Notes under the pieces: model-generated
The model's database searches: none
What the model was told of the DNA's origin: nothing
The model's input: only the letters and a program-made list of their open reading frames with translations
Shown: piece by piece, positions 13,756-24,998 of the stretch
How positions within the stretch are numbered: position 1 is the first letter of the stretch
Layout: every line of letters begins with the position of its first letter
From: Thysanoteuthis rhombus
Lineage: Eukaryota > Mollusca > Cephalopoda > Oegopsida > Thysanoteuthidae
Assembly (NCBI GenBank): GCA_963457665.1
Contig: OY735231.1
Location: 38,936,406 to 39,000,405, forward strand
Length of the DNA stretch: 64,000 nucleotides
Direction: 5' to 3'
Position numbers and translations under genes: made by a program

Positions 13756-15867
13756 AGTATAAAATAATTGTTTGGCTTTTTTAACCTTCTCCTGCAACGG
13801 CCTTGTTGGCAATCTAGGACTTGCAACTGACATGGAAAACACTCCCAGATCTTAATTCACAAAGCCAAACCATATATACATATATATATATATACACACA
13901 CACTAAATTTGATGGCACGAAAAATATACTTTGCTTTTTCTTTCAAATGACTCGAAAGGAATTACAGTACATTATATGCCAAAATAAATCTTTCAGTAGG
14001 CTAATAAATATATATTAAAGCTTGTTTTTTGTTATTGTAGTGTGTTTGACGAAAAGAATGAATTTCATCTGTAATCCAATACTAACATTTGTGCTCATAT
14101 GTGATTATAGCATTGTTAAAATTGACCTTTATTGAATGGCTGGAACTATTTGCCCATTCAGCTCTGATTGGTTGTGAAATTTCATGAATATTCATAAAAA
14201 CTTGATTCAAGGGATTTGCATAGGAACATAACCCACGAAACGCAGATATTGATTCAATTGTATAATACATATTCTCGCCTGTTTTGACCGATCTATCGAT
14301 TCCAACTAACAGTAAAAAATAATTCAATTGATAAATTCACAACGAAAGAACATTTGTAATGCCTATCTTATGCCCTGTACAGGTATGTAAATATTCTGAA
14401 GATTTGATAAAAAATAAAAGAGAAATTGCTAGATAAACAGAGTAAAGTATGAAAATTCTCTGATGTTCAAGGCTATCGCAGTATCTACTGGTGTTGCCAC
14501 TATTTGGAACTGTACACAAATGAAATATATTAAAGTACTCCTTGAATTCCTGTTCACTTTAAGTATTTCTTACCACTAATGTATCTTGATTCAAAAATAT
14601 ACAAAGAAACTGATGCAGTCATCAAAATTACCTATTATTCAAAAAAATCCATCCCTGATATCATCTGGACTAACTTATAAAATTCTCGCATTATTGATAG
14701 GGAAACCTTTCGCCCAAATAAAGGAGCCAATGCCATTGAATATTACTGGCCTTCCAGAAAATCTTACCTTACAAAAACAGGAACCATAAATTCAATGATG
14801 TGCCCACCATCTGTGATCAAAATAGCAGGAGGGGGAAGATGAGCAAGTAGTCTTACCTTTGAGTCAATTGATTCTCATACTTGTAAGATATTGCAACATG
14901 GAAATATTTTGAGAGTATCATTTTCAATACAAATCATAAATGGCCATTTCAGGTATTTTTTTTTGTAGTCGTAGTGATTATTCAAGAGCTATATATTTTT
15001 AAATGAAGATCAGCAGAAGTTTTCAAATGTAGAAGAGAAGAAGGAAAAAAAAAAAAAAAAAAAAGTTCTTAGGGTGGTTCTCAAATGATGAGAACACACC
15101 TTTTATATAATCCAATTATACAATCCTGGTTTTATAATGTAACACAGATAAGAATGTTTGTTTGGAGAGTCTCATATGAGGCACCATCATTAAGTACTCA
15201 AGACCAAAACAGGAAATGAGGAGAAAACAGATTTAAAAGCTTTAAAAGCAAATGTTAATTCCAACAGACACATAAAAACAAATAACTAAATATCTAGATA
15301 ATGGTCAGGAAGTCAGGGTTCTGTGATGGAGAGCCTATCAGAATAATAATTGGAGTTTCTATCTATCTCATTCAGTATAAGATTAATAAAAATTCTGACT
15401 CCGGCCGTGATCTCTGAGTGGAGTATCTGATCTTCATTGGCTATTTGTAGCCTAGAGTAAGCAACAGGTTAGTTCAAGGAAGTCATCCCTCCAGGCAGCA
15501 CCTCCCCATTGAAAAAAATAAATAAATAAATAAAATATCAGGGTCATGGGCAATCTTTCATTGCCTAAAGCATTTCAAAGGGTTAGTGCCAAGAGAACTA
15601 GACGGTTTTTATTAGCACCAACATGTACACGAGGGGGAGTCCCACACTAAACCTAACCTTATGCCAAATTTGCCCTCATGGTAACACAAATAATTAGCCC
15701 AATCCATAGTTTATTGGGAAGTAGCAAGCCAAGGTTATTTTGAAGAGTTTAAAGTTTCCTTCTGCTGGCAAAAAGGAAAAGTAAGGTTGACCTAGAACAA
15801 CAAATTGTTTTAAAATAAGAAATACAGAATTAACATCAAGTAATTTTGCATATTGAATTTCTTCTTA

Positions 15868-15962
15868 TTTAGTGTACATACCCCTCTGACCTCAGGAAAA
15901 AAAGATTTTGAATCAAAAATCAGCTAGAGCATTATACCACTGAGGTTTGGGGGTTGGCCTAC
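15868..15962 (-). repeat. tRNA-like SINE fragment
   Basis: On the minus strand CCCCAAACCTCAGTGGTATA is reminiscent of a tRNA D-arm/A box (CTCAGTGGTA), and about 40 bases on GATTCAAAATC resembles a weak B box. Too degraded to be a tRNA gene; possibly a SINE head. Confidence 0.25.
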
Positions 15963-16928
15963 TTGTTGAAATGACTGGTACACACACCTCCACCAGACTT
16001 AATATTCCTTGGTTTGATTCTAAACAGCGGTAAATTGAGCTGTTACCAAAATCTTGTTGAGAGGAAGATCAGAATGAAAACAAGCTTGGCTGTGCAAGGG
16101 TCAAACTCACTTGCTTCATTAAAATCTTAGAGGCAAACAAAACAGAATTTCTCCACACAATATTATTCTAAAACTCCTTCAGTAGCAGTTCCTGTAAATG
16201 GGATATGCAAACTTAAGCTAAACAAGTTGACCTGAGTTCGGCTTTAGAAATGAGTGATCTTCTCAACAGATTTTACATACGTCACAGGTTTTTCTTCTGG
16301 TCATTGTCATCCATCATTGTTGTTGCACCCGAAAATTAAGTCAAAACCCAATAGTAGGAGTTTGACAGAATAATTAATGCAATTTTTTCCTTCCATAAAT
16401 GCTGAAATGCATTATATAATGAAAAATGCCACATTTCCCCACAAGCCTTTCTACAAAACTATTTCTAGCTTTTGAAATTTTCAGAATTCCTGAATTGATA
16501 TTAAAAAGCAATGAATGTTTTTTTTTCCTTTAATCCAGAACAGGTTAGGCAAGAGTGGAGATTTAAGAAAAAATATCTTTATATACTAATACATCAGTAA
16601 GCAGTTTAGTGGCAATACATTTTGGCTGGTTTATAAGGGATAATTGCAGAACAAGATTACATTTAATAAGCACTTAGTGAAAATAGATGAGTTGAGTGCT
16701 TTTTTTCAAGACCAGAACATTAATCTCTGAACTGATACAATTATTTTGATAAACCATTATCTGCCTCTGACAATCAAGTTGGAAATATAAGGGCTGTCCA
16801 AAAAGAAACCAAACTTTTTAAACAGCACACCAATATGACGTCTTAGCAATACTGACTGACCTTTTGTGATAAAAAAAAAAATTTTTTTAAAGATTAAAGA
16901 AATTGAATCATACCATGTTAGTCAATAC

Positions 16929-17204
16929 ATGAGATATGTGCTAGAATGCATGTGCGAGTAGTGAATTTGGCGTCTTTTCTTTCCAATACAATGGACATCG
17001 GTCATATTGAGGAACTGCCTTCTGCAATCTGTGGAAATCGTTGCCTGACTTCTACAGATTCTTTCCATTTCAAAGGCTTAATGGATAGTCAGGCAACAAT
17101 TTCCAGGATCACAGAATGCAGTTTCTCAAAGTGATCATTGTCCATTAATTTGGAAAGAAAACGCCCACTGCACAATGCAGATGTTCATTCTAGCACATGT
17201 AGCT
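16929..17204. repeat. 276-bp imperfect fold-back (long hairpin)
   Basis: Left arm 16929-17049 and right arm 17088-17204 are reverse complements over about 118 positions, roughly three quarters or more identical, with a loop of about 38 bases. Shared words are TGTGCTAGAATG, TTTTCTTTCCAA, AATGGACA and TTGCCTGAC. Weaker complementarity seems to continue outward (ATGTTAGT and ATGTTGGT). An upstream GGGCTGTCCAAAAAGAAACC at 16794 looks like a mariner-type end, so a degenerate fold-back DNA transposon is possible. Read as RNA on either strand it would form a long imperfect duplex. Confidence 0.7.
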
Positions 17205-18202
17205 TAAATACTAACCAACATTGTTTTTTTTCAGATTACTTTTCATGAAATTGGACCAACAAGTCTTAATCTTAGTAGAGTTTGGCACAAGGTCACAAAA
17301 GTGGGGCATACACTGAGGATGTAACTTACTACATGCAAGATCAGTCAATTTAGCTCCACCAATCAAAACACATTGTAAACAAAGCTAGCAAGTGATGAAG
17401 ATTTTATTAAATTTCTCCAGTACGTATTATAGTATTGTCAAAAGGAAGCCAGTTTCATTTCAAAGTCCTTTATTGAAGACCAAAAGAGTTAAACAAGGAC
17501 ACAGCATGCAAAATAATGAAAGGGTAAGGATCCTTTATTTTTGGAGGCTTCACACAGCCATTCTCAGACACAAAAGGTCCATATAGTAAATACAGTACAC
17601 AAGACAATCCTTGCAGCATTTGTCTAGATTTTAAACTGTTTTCTTGGCTAATAGGGAACATCCAAGACTTACAGCTCAAATACAATAAGTTTACACCAAA
17701 GCATGTCCTTCAAATATTAAGACTTTATTTCCCCAAAAATCTTTCTCCATACATATTCTTTAAAACAGGTTCCTCTCCACCCCAAAACACATATTTATGC
17801 TTCCCAATTTTTTTTCTGGTTTCTTATCCTGTGTGGTCAGATGGGAAAAGAAGAAAAATCAACTGAAGCCTGGTAACTGGAAATTTGTCTTCCAGACACC
17901 ACTTCTCCGTTGCGGTAAGATGTTGTGGGGCTCAGCAAAAGTTTAAGGAGACAGAGTAATTTCTCTAGAAACCATCTTGAAGATGTGACCTAGAGATGGG
18001 GATACAGGTTCCAAACATTAAAATCACTATCTCATTTTGTGAGGGTGCAAAACAATTTTTCCTCAAATATACGGTGAAGTAAGGAACAGAACTGCTTTCA
18101 CTTAAGCTGGTCCAACAAATAAAATAAGCATTGATATATCATAAACAAAATTTGCCTCTTGTATAGGAATCAAATTGAACAGCTGTAGCAAGTGTACTAT
18201 CC

Positions 18203-18204
18203 TT

Positions 18205-18236
<32 letters not shown>
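18203..18236. repeat. (TA)n(TG)n compound microsatellite
   Basis: Short TA run followed by TG repeats. Confidence 0.85.
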
Positions 18237-18470
18237 AGTGCGCTCATGGCCATGACCTTTTCTCTACTGACTTGAAAAAATATTCCCCTTCTAAAAAAAT
18301 GTTTTTGTTAAAAAAAAAAAAAAGAAAAAAAAAAGCTTTCTTGTCCACACTTTGACAGATTTATCAATACCATCAAGATTCTCCAGAATTTAGATATTTC
18401 TAGATGATATCCAAATTTTTACTGGGAGGTTCAATTTGCAAAGTTTATGATCATGATCCTTTGGTTTTTA

Positions 18471-18636
18471 TCCGCAAGCATTCATGCTTGTTTTTTAAGA
18501 TTCAAACTTGCCAAACAAAAACAAGAGTAATTTATTCATGGGTCACTTTTATTTCTAAATTTTTTAATTGATCCCCCCCAACAATGCACGCTGCCAGAAG
18601 ACGATCATGTGATGGTTTCTATTGAGTAACTAACCA
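18471..18636 (-). mobile_element. MITE-like repeat A, partial copy 2
   Basis: Reverse-orientation fragment: GCATTCATGCTTG, then the AATTGATCCCCCC core word, then GATCATGTGATGG and TTGAGTAACTAACC. The GAAACTGTC end and about half the body are missing. Confidence 0.55.
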
Positions 18637-19339
18637 CACCCGCCTCATTCTATCTATGTAAAAAACAAACAAAATCCTAAAGTCATCCCAGCTCCACACA
18701 ATGCATAACTATAACTGTGCCAGTCAAATATAACCAGTTTTCTAATATTAGTTTATACTTATGAAGGAAAAAAGAAACAAACAAAAATGACAATCCTTGC
18801 TACAAGATGTTTTATCATCATTAGTCATTCAAATAATCTCAGAACAAGGAAGTCTTTCCAACCCATAACCCACGGGATATCTAGCACTATCAGACCATAT
18901 CCAATGACCCAAGCAAACAATGTGTATAGAAAATACAAGAGGAAAAGGTGAAGGATTATAATGTGATCATAGCAGAGATACAATGCTCTTTCTACTTCAA
19001 CAGTGGTTCACTGGTTAGTCACATTTACTTCACAATCAACAGGTGAAAAACGAACCACAATTAATGAATTTAACATTTTCACTTAGTGACAAGTTTTTAG
19101 TTAAATCCTCATCCCTTACATGTCAGGATTGACTCAAATTTCTTCCAGTTGTACCCAGAATACTTGGCTGTGTCTATGATGAGAAATTGAAGATTTTAAT
19201 GCTACTACATCCAACTGTTTTTGTAATATTTGTGGAGCTAACTCAACAGATACATCTCAAATTGCCATTTAGCCTTGCAGATCGCCACAGTGGGATCAGT
19301 TTAGGGTTAGGTGTGGTTAATGCTTGATTAACCAGGGGT

Positions 19340-19547
19340 GCCTGATCTAAGTGTTACCAAAAATATGTTTTAACAGGGTTTTAAAGCAGATCTTTTTCAA
19401 CAGAACAAATTCAAAAAATCTGAAGGCAAAAAGTGGGATGCAAGAATTGCTTATTGCACATTTGGATTTTTTTTAAATTTGTTCTGTTTAAAAAGATCTG
19501 CTTTAAAACCCTGTTAAAACATATTTTTGGTAACACTTAGATCAGGC
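19340..19547. repeat. Near-perfect inverted repeat, ~82-bp arms
   Basis: Left arm 19340-19420 (opens GCCTGATCTAAGTGTTACCA) and right arm 19465-19547 are almost exact reverse complements, with one substitution in the first 70 or so bases and small differences toward the 44-base loop. Outside the arms homology stops at once (ACCAGGGGT on the left, AATGTTTC on the right). No coding. Candidates are a fold-back MITE, a long-hairpin RNA source (hpRNA/siRNA) or a recent palindromic insertion. No target-site duplication is obvious. Confidence 0.85.
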
Positions 19548-19970
19548 AATGTTTCTTTTCTCAACAATTTAGAGATAAAATCTGACTAATCGTGAGCTTA
19601 TGTGAGAATGTGTACTGTACGTCAGCAAAACATTTTAACTAAAGAAAATCTATATGAAATGTAGACAGATAATCAAAAATCTCCACAGTGCCTATTATTT
19701 AAAAGTGAGAAGTAAAATAGATTTGTTTCAAGTGTCTCAGTCTTTGGTTGTTAGGCAACGTGACATTTTTGATTTAAATGCTTAAATTCCTTTTCACTTG
19801 AGAATGAAAATTCAAACCTCATGTGGTCAATTGTTTGATTTTAAATCACTAGATTAGTTAAAAGAGCAGGAACAATCAGTTCAAGTCATTCCTTGGACGA
19901 GCCATACCATTAAAACTTTGAAGGATTTTAACAGCATTCCTTTGACATCACACATGCAGAGAGGTTTTCA

Positions 19971-19972
<2 letters not shown>

Positions 19973-20001
<29 letters not shown>
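19973..20001 (+). repeat. Poly(A) run
   Basis: About 29 consecutive A residues, among the longest homopolymers in the window; no recognisable retroposon body precedes it. Confidence 0.9.
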
Positions 20002-20004
<3 letters not shown>

Positions 20005-20514
20005 CAGCTCAATTTTTTTTTCACACAGCAGACCCTACAAGAATTTTGGAACCTCTGTTTCTAAAATCAAACAAGATCGATCGGAATTTTCATCCCGTCG
20101 CAGAGGTCACAAGGCAGTACCTCATAAATAGTTCTATTCGCAAGCGGAGGGCCATCTCGTAGTTCAACGTCCAAAATAATCAGTAGTTTTGAATATGGGG
20201 GGCACTAAAAACGACTCAACAGATATCAAAACTGAGACAAGAAATTCAAAATCATTTGAGAGTCATTTTTTGATCATATCAATATTTTTTTTTACAATTA
20301 GAATTTTCATTCATACAATTTTGACGGAAAACGTACCAGCTTTCAAAGCTGAAATAAAATGGTGAGCACCCAGCTATATTGATAATAAACACTTATGGCC
20401 TATGAAGAGTTCACTTCTATCTTATTTGGGATTTTATATCCTTTGTTTAATTTTTTTTTAATTTGACACCTGCTTAGTAGTCCTCCCCACAACAACAGCG
20501 ATAATTTGTGACGC

Positions 20515-20660
20515 TGAACTAAAAGTTGGCCCCACACCGGCACAGAGGATCGCGAGTTCGATTCTCACCGGTGACTTATTATTCAGATTCGTGCAGGAAA
20601 TTAGCCTGTATTAAGTCGCAATGGGAGCAAATATAAACAATTTTTCCCTCTGGAAATTTG
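20515..20660 (+). repeat. tRNA-derived SINE fragment (B box only)
   Basis: GAGTTCGATTCTCACCGGTG matches a pol III B box (GTTCGATTC) in a T-arm-like stem and is close to GAGTTCGATCCTCACTGGGT at 44060. No good A box is seen upstream. Confidence 0.35.
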
Positions 20661-22520
20661 GCAAAATGATGAAAAACGTCAGTATCTAATGTTTTTGTTT
20701 TAATTTTTCGATGGTTTAATGACTTTAGATGAGATGATGCAAAGTTAGAAATAATCAAATACCTGTCCCATAGTAAATTCAGTGGAGATTTTTATGTGCA
20801 AATACCACAACTCTTATGGGACAAAGAAATGAATGAATAGATCTTGAAAAACAAATGAAAGGTTGAATGGTTGGTGTTGAACAGTGGGAAGGGCAGACAA
20901 ATGATTCAAGTGAAGTAGGGTTTTCCCCCCAAGTTTCTTGGAAATAGATTGATAAAATGAGAATGAATTTATACACCCCTCTCTAACTTAAGGATGAACA
21001 ACTTCTATTTTGGAGGTAAGCAAAAAAGAAAAAAAAAAAAGAAAAAAGTTTCATAACAAAAACTAGACATAGGGTGGAGTCCTGAAGTTGGGATAAATTA
21101 AAGATTTTCTCAGTCTTTTCTGAAATGAGTCAGCACTACAGGGAAGCCCAACAAATACAGTGGGTAGCAAATTAAAGTTACACACATATGGAACCCAAGC
21201 TCATTTAAAACGTTCAAGAAAACAGCTTTAATAATAAAATAAGAAAAAAATGAATAATTCAAAACATTGCATTTTATAAGTAACCTAGAAAACTTTGTAT
21301 TAAACAGACAGGAAGTGCTTGGTCACATGATCGCCATCTCGTAAAACGTACAGTAAACAAGCACAAAAATAACTGCCCAAGCTTCCGCTCTTTAAGTGTG
21401 AATTCCTGATCTATTTATATTTACACAACCTGGAAAAGGAATAAATTCCATATATTCTTTAAATATGAGGCATAGTAAAGAAATAGACAAAATTGAATTT
21501 GTTTTGAATTTTTACGGGGTACATCTTTTATTCCTCTTCTTCCAAAGTGAACAAAAATTAAGGTCTTATATATGCGTACTAAATACAAATCCGTTATATT
21601 CTTGAACCAATAACCCCTTAAATACTTATATCGGCAGAAGAATTTGAATTCCATTTTCAGAGATGTTTCAGAGGTTTCGAGTTTAGTTAGTAATTTCTCA
21701 ACTAGTCTCACCATGATGAGTATTTCTTCGATTGTACTTTTGTTACTACGGCGGCCCACAAATGGTACATGGATAGGTACAACCATGTCCCAACCATTTT
21801 TATTAGTCAAAATCAGTTATTTTTAATGTGCGAGAAAACATCAGATTAATTCTATTTCTAAGTAAGTGAATAAAATCAGAATAAATCGAATTCATTTATC
21901 AACTGAAATAAATATGGAACCACAATTCTCATAATGTATTACTAGTCTCAATGAAGGCTACACACACTCAGAGTAAATAATACCAAGGCGGTGCTACATA
22001 ATTCTTAGAATACCAACATTCTTAAGTGTTATGGCTAGTCTTGCAATTTAATAAAGTCGTTTGTTGAAATATTTCAATAGAATTTACATGTATCTACCAC
22101 AAAAATAAGACGGGTGACCCCCAAAAGTAAGTAAACAGTCATATTGTGCTTCCATAGTTAAAAATAGGAACACCGCAAGGGATTTTCTTTGAACTAATTC
22201 AAATACTCAGACACACACAACAATCATTCCTGGCAAATATTAACAAAAAAGGAATGGGTAAAGAGTGAATATATAAGAAGAAGGTTTTTTTTCCGTAAAC
22301 AAATATAATTTTGAAGCAAATATAAAAATATTCTACCAATAATTCAGTTGACAAAAGTAGTACATTTTCACAACAGGCTGTTACGGGTTTTTTTGTTACA
22401 TGATGAAACCGTTAGACGGTTTAACGTGCAGGGATTAATAATTTTTAAAAGAGGTTTTTAAAAATATACTGACATTTACAAATGATTCTGTAATAAGATC
22501 GAAGAATTAAAAGGTTATTT

Positions 22521-22530
22521 TATACTTACC
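22521..22530 (-). promoter_or_regulatory. 5' splice donor of tetraspanin exon 1
   Basis: On the minus strand the exon ends ...TTCTGG and the intron begins GTAAGTATAA, close to an optimal U1 match. It falls directly after the FLFW codons in phase 0, a place inside transmembrane segment 1 where tetraspanin genes commonly carry an intron (family knowledge). Confidence 0.65.
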
Positions 22531-22613
22531 CAGAATAAAAAGTTGAGCAAAAACAGGGTATATTTTATGAAGAGACTGATTTCGTTACGATTCCAGTAAT
22601 TTCGTCTTCCCAT
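22530..22613 (-). CDS. Tetraspanin first coding exon (partial gene)
   Basis: Tetraspanins are four-pass membrane proteins that organise receptor and adhesion microdomains. Seen: an ATG at 22613-22611 opens 28 codons that run exactly to a splice donor, reading GTAAGTATA on the minus strand from 22529. The peptide starts MGRRNYWNRNE, continues ISLFIKYTLFLLNFLFW, and ends in codon phase 0. The KYxLFxxNFxFW pattern is the hallmark start of transmembrane segment 1 in this family, preceded by a short polar N-terminus. The start has A at -3 and G at +4. An in-frame TAA lies 12 codons upstream (22649-22647), so no upstream start competes. Transcription runs toward lower coordinates. Exons for the second extracellular loop (CCG motif) and transmembrane segments 2-4 were searched by eye in 1-22.5 kb and not found; they may be missed or lie outside the window. 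Subfamily (TSPAN33 or TSPAN5/14/17-like) is a guess. The exon is too short for a length-based ORF screen. Confidence 0.7.
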
Positions 22614-22980
22614 ATTCAATTTTTGTTTCTTGAATGAACAAAATTCTTAGGATATTTTCTTTTAAAAACAAAATAAGAAATATTGTAATTCCGTTGTGTT
22701 GTGTAAAGAAGGTATATTCCTTTTTTTCTTTCTTTCAAGCTTTCAGCTTAAAGATGAAAACAAGTGACGATGTATTTTCTTTTCTTTGTAAATAAATGAA
22801 AATGAATAACAGAAAAGTCACTTTTTTTCCACTTACTACAAAAACGATTAATAAGTAAACATATGTTAGATAAAAACACTATCTTTGACAATAACTATTT
22901 TTTGATATTGTAAAAGGTGTGTTTTTTATGTATATATATATATATATAATAAAAACGATTGTTTTTCTAGAGAGAATCGG
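22614..22980 (-). other. Putative 5' UTR and upstream region of the tetraspanin gene
   Basis: The sequence just upstream (minus-strand sense) of the ATG is AT-rich and has stops in frame with the ORF. A short (TA)n lies at about 22929-22948. No TATA box, initiator or CpG island could be identified with confidence, so the transcription start is not placed. Confidence 0.3.
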
Positions 22981-23639
22981 TGTGAAGTGTAAGTCAGTCG
23001 CTCTCTTATTTCAAGCAAGAGTCGCTGTGAAATGACAACCTCTCACCACAGTTGATTGGGGATATCCTTATACGCCATCCTCAAATTAAATCCCACCAAG
23101 CTAGCTAAGAAAAAGAGTTTGTTTTCCAATGTATCCCCATGCCAACACTTCTGCTTAGGTAAGCAGCTCCACGATGATAAATAAAGCCAGGTGGGAAAAA
23201 CCAGGAGGTTTTTAACATTCAAACTGGTGACAATAATACATCTACTTATATAAAAATTATCTGTGAAATGGTTAGGCGTAGGAGCAGTAGCAGTGGATAA
23301 TAGCATCAGCAGCAGCTGGCGGCCTTATCAGCCGAAGTATAACCAGTAGCAAATAAGGGCAACGTATCATTAATGTTATATATAAAACAAAAATCAGATT
23401 TTGTTTGTCTAACTACCAAGGCTTTTCATAACAGTAAGTATTGTTAAGAAATAATTTTATAAAAATGACATTTTATACCAATAATTAAGAAAATTACACA
23501 AAATCTCATGACGGGTGTTGTGGTTTTAGGTTTAAAAAAATCCTTTTTAATACAGCAAATATAATCTACATTTAATTTACTTTTGGTTTATATAGGTTTC
23601 TCCACTGATCCATGACTAGAAAGTTTATAAAAAAAAAAA

Positions 23640-23935
23640 AATAGTAAACTGAAATGGCATAAAGTGAAAAAGCAATTGCCAATAATTCATATGCGAGATA
23701 CATGGGGTTTCACCGTTGCCAGACCCTGAAAACGGTATGTTAGGCTGAGTCGTCCGCGGTCAGTTGGTGGTAGGTATAGGAGATTGAGATGTAGGAGATA
23801 CGGGAAGAGGGTGAATACTGCCGCTATAACAGTTCATTCCACAAAACAAATGCTGGGCGCTTTTTTAGCTTTTCGCCTTTTTTTTTTTTTTCGTAAAAGC
23901 GAGAAAATAGCGTTAAGTGAACTTTTGAAAAGTGG
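23640..23935 (+). repeat. Dispersed repeat B, copy 1
   Basis: The stretch from GTAGGTATAGGAGATTGAG through GGAAGAGGGTG, CTATAAC, AAATGCTGGGCGC and a CGTAAA end is homologous to the minus strand at about 61310-61480. Non-coding. Probably a non-autonomous DNA transposon; the ends were not resolved. Confidence 0.55.
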
Positions 23936-24695
23936 GGATGCATATCTTACACTATAAAAATGAAGACTGCTTGTCTCTAATTACGTTTTTTAAAGACTCC
24001 TACACTGTCGCACCCTATGGGCAGAACATTTTTGTATAAGGGTAACTCGTATCTAGGATGAACGTAGGATAGGTGGCAGTTGCCTTTGAAGACTTTAAAT
24101 AAACTCAATTGGGGCATTTTCAAATCTATTGGAGACGGCTAAACCCTGAAGGCTGCAAAATTGTGTATTTGACCCCTGTATGAACATAGGATTGGTGGTG
24201 ATAATATCTGATGACCCTTAAATTTCAATTTAGGGTCAGGTCAATTTTAGTATTTTCAAATCTAATGGATACAACTGCACTCTACAGGCTGCAATTCTAT
24301 CAACAAAGGTAATTTGTACCCAAGATAAACATAGGATAAGTGACACTGACTTATGGTGATCTGCAAAACATTAATTTTTAGGTTAGTTCAATTTTGGAAT
24401 GTTCTAAAAATGAAGATAGCTGCACCTTACGAACAGCAAAATTGTGTACATAGGTAACTTGACTCCAGGGTGAACATAGAATGGGTGGGACTGGCCTCTC
24501 ATGACGTGTAACAGTCAATTCAAGGTCAGGTCAATTTTGGTATTTTCAAGAAAGGTCTATTTCGGCGTTTTTGAAGTACTTGATGGCTTGTGATTGTGAT
24601 TCCTTCTTTGAGAAGCTTTGTGTTAGAATTTACTACATGGCCTCTCGATACTGAATACTTTCCCGCTCAACGCCGTGTACCCCAGCTAGTATATA
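23936..24695 (-). mobile_element. HINE/pearl-like element with tandem-repeat core
   Basis: In minus orientation the element opens TACTAGCTGGGGTACACGGC, then GTTGAGCGGGAAAG. It contains a core of diverged tandem units (about 24040-24545) and is embedded at a (TA)n. A similar start (CAGCTGGGATAC, GGCGTTG, GGGAAAG) opens the element at 26.6 kb. Short conserved ends, a tandem core and AT-microsatellite insertion sites are the architecture of Helitron-related INE/HINE elements, known in bivalves as pearl. That assignment is inference; no Helitron hairpin was proven. Confidence 0.4.
24040..24545 (+). repeat. Diverged tandem repeat, ~140-bp unit, about 3.5 copies
   Basis: Units share GGTGAACATAGGATRGGTGR, then a CAATTTWRGGTCAGGTCAAT block, a TTTTGGTATTTTCAAA word and a CTGCAAAATTGTGTA word. 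Unit starts fall near 24041, 24170, 24308 and 24455. Divergence between units indicates an old array. Confidence 0.75.
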
Positions 24696-24748
24696 TATAT
24701 ATATATATATATACTTTCCCGCTCAACGCCGTGTACCCCAGCTAGTAT

Positions 24749-24812
<64 letters not shown>

Positions 24813-24848
24813 TAGCTCAAAATATATATATATATATATATACTAGCT

Positions 24849-24902
<54 letters not shown>

Positions 24903-24998
24903 TAGCTCAAAATATATATATATAAATAAATATATATATATACTAGCTGGGGTACACGGCGTTGAGCGGGAAAGTATTCAGTATCGAGAGGTCATGTA
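24634..24998. repeat. Inverted repeat around a (TA)n palindrome
   Basis: The arm at 24634-24695 returns as a reverse complement at 24937-24998 with about one mismatch in 60 bases. A further direct partial copy lies at 24713-24753. Between the arms is mostly (TA)n with three ACTAGCTCAAAATATATA units at 24811, 24841 and 24901. The structure could extrude as a cruciform. Confidence 0.85.

Larger units (their letters stand above)
1..22520. other. AT-rich, probably largely intronic region with plus-strand poly(A) runs
   Basis: No ORF in this 22.5 kb resembles a known protein, and codon-like runs are short. Long A homopolymers occur at about 1351, 1911, 6308, 7368, 8186, 10997, 11583, 12595, 13278, 15044, 18308 and 19973. 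All lie on the plus strand; T runs stay near 8-12 bases. Position downstream (minus sense) of the tetraspanin exon makes intronic sequence the simplest reading. Identifiable pieces inside are listed separately: hairpins, a MITE copy at 9.0 kb, a partial one at 18.5 kb, a mariner-like remnant at 13.7 kb and tRNA-like fragments at 15.9 and 20.5 kb. Stretches between them hold only microsatellites and unique AT-rich sequence as far as can be seen. Confidence 0.5.

Noticed and set aside
20480-20530. Possible tetraspanin CCG codons (complement of CCCCACAACAAC)
   Set aside because: The frame carrying Cys-Cys-Gly hits a stop within a few codons, and the site lies beside a tRNA-like SINE fragment.
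21421-21810. 129-codon minus-strand ORF close to the tetraspanin exon
   Set aside because: Lies in the expected intron 1. It shows neither hydrophobic TM2/TM3 pattern nor the CCG motif, and many K/F/I codons fit AT-rich chance sequence.
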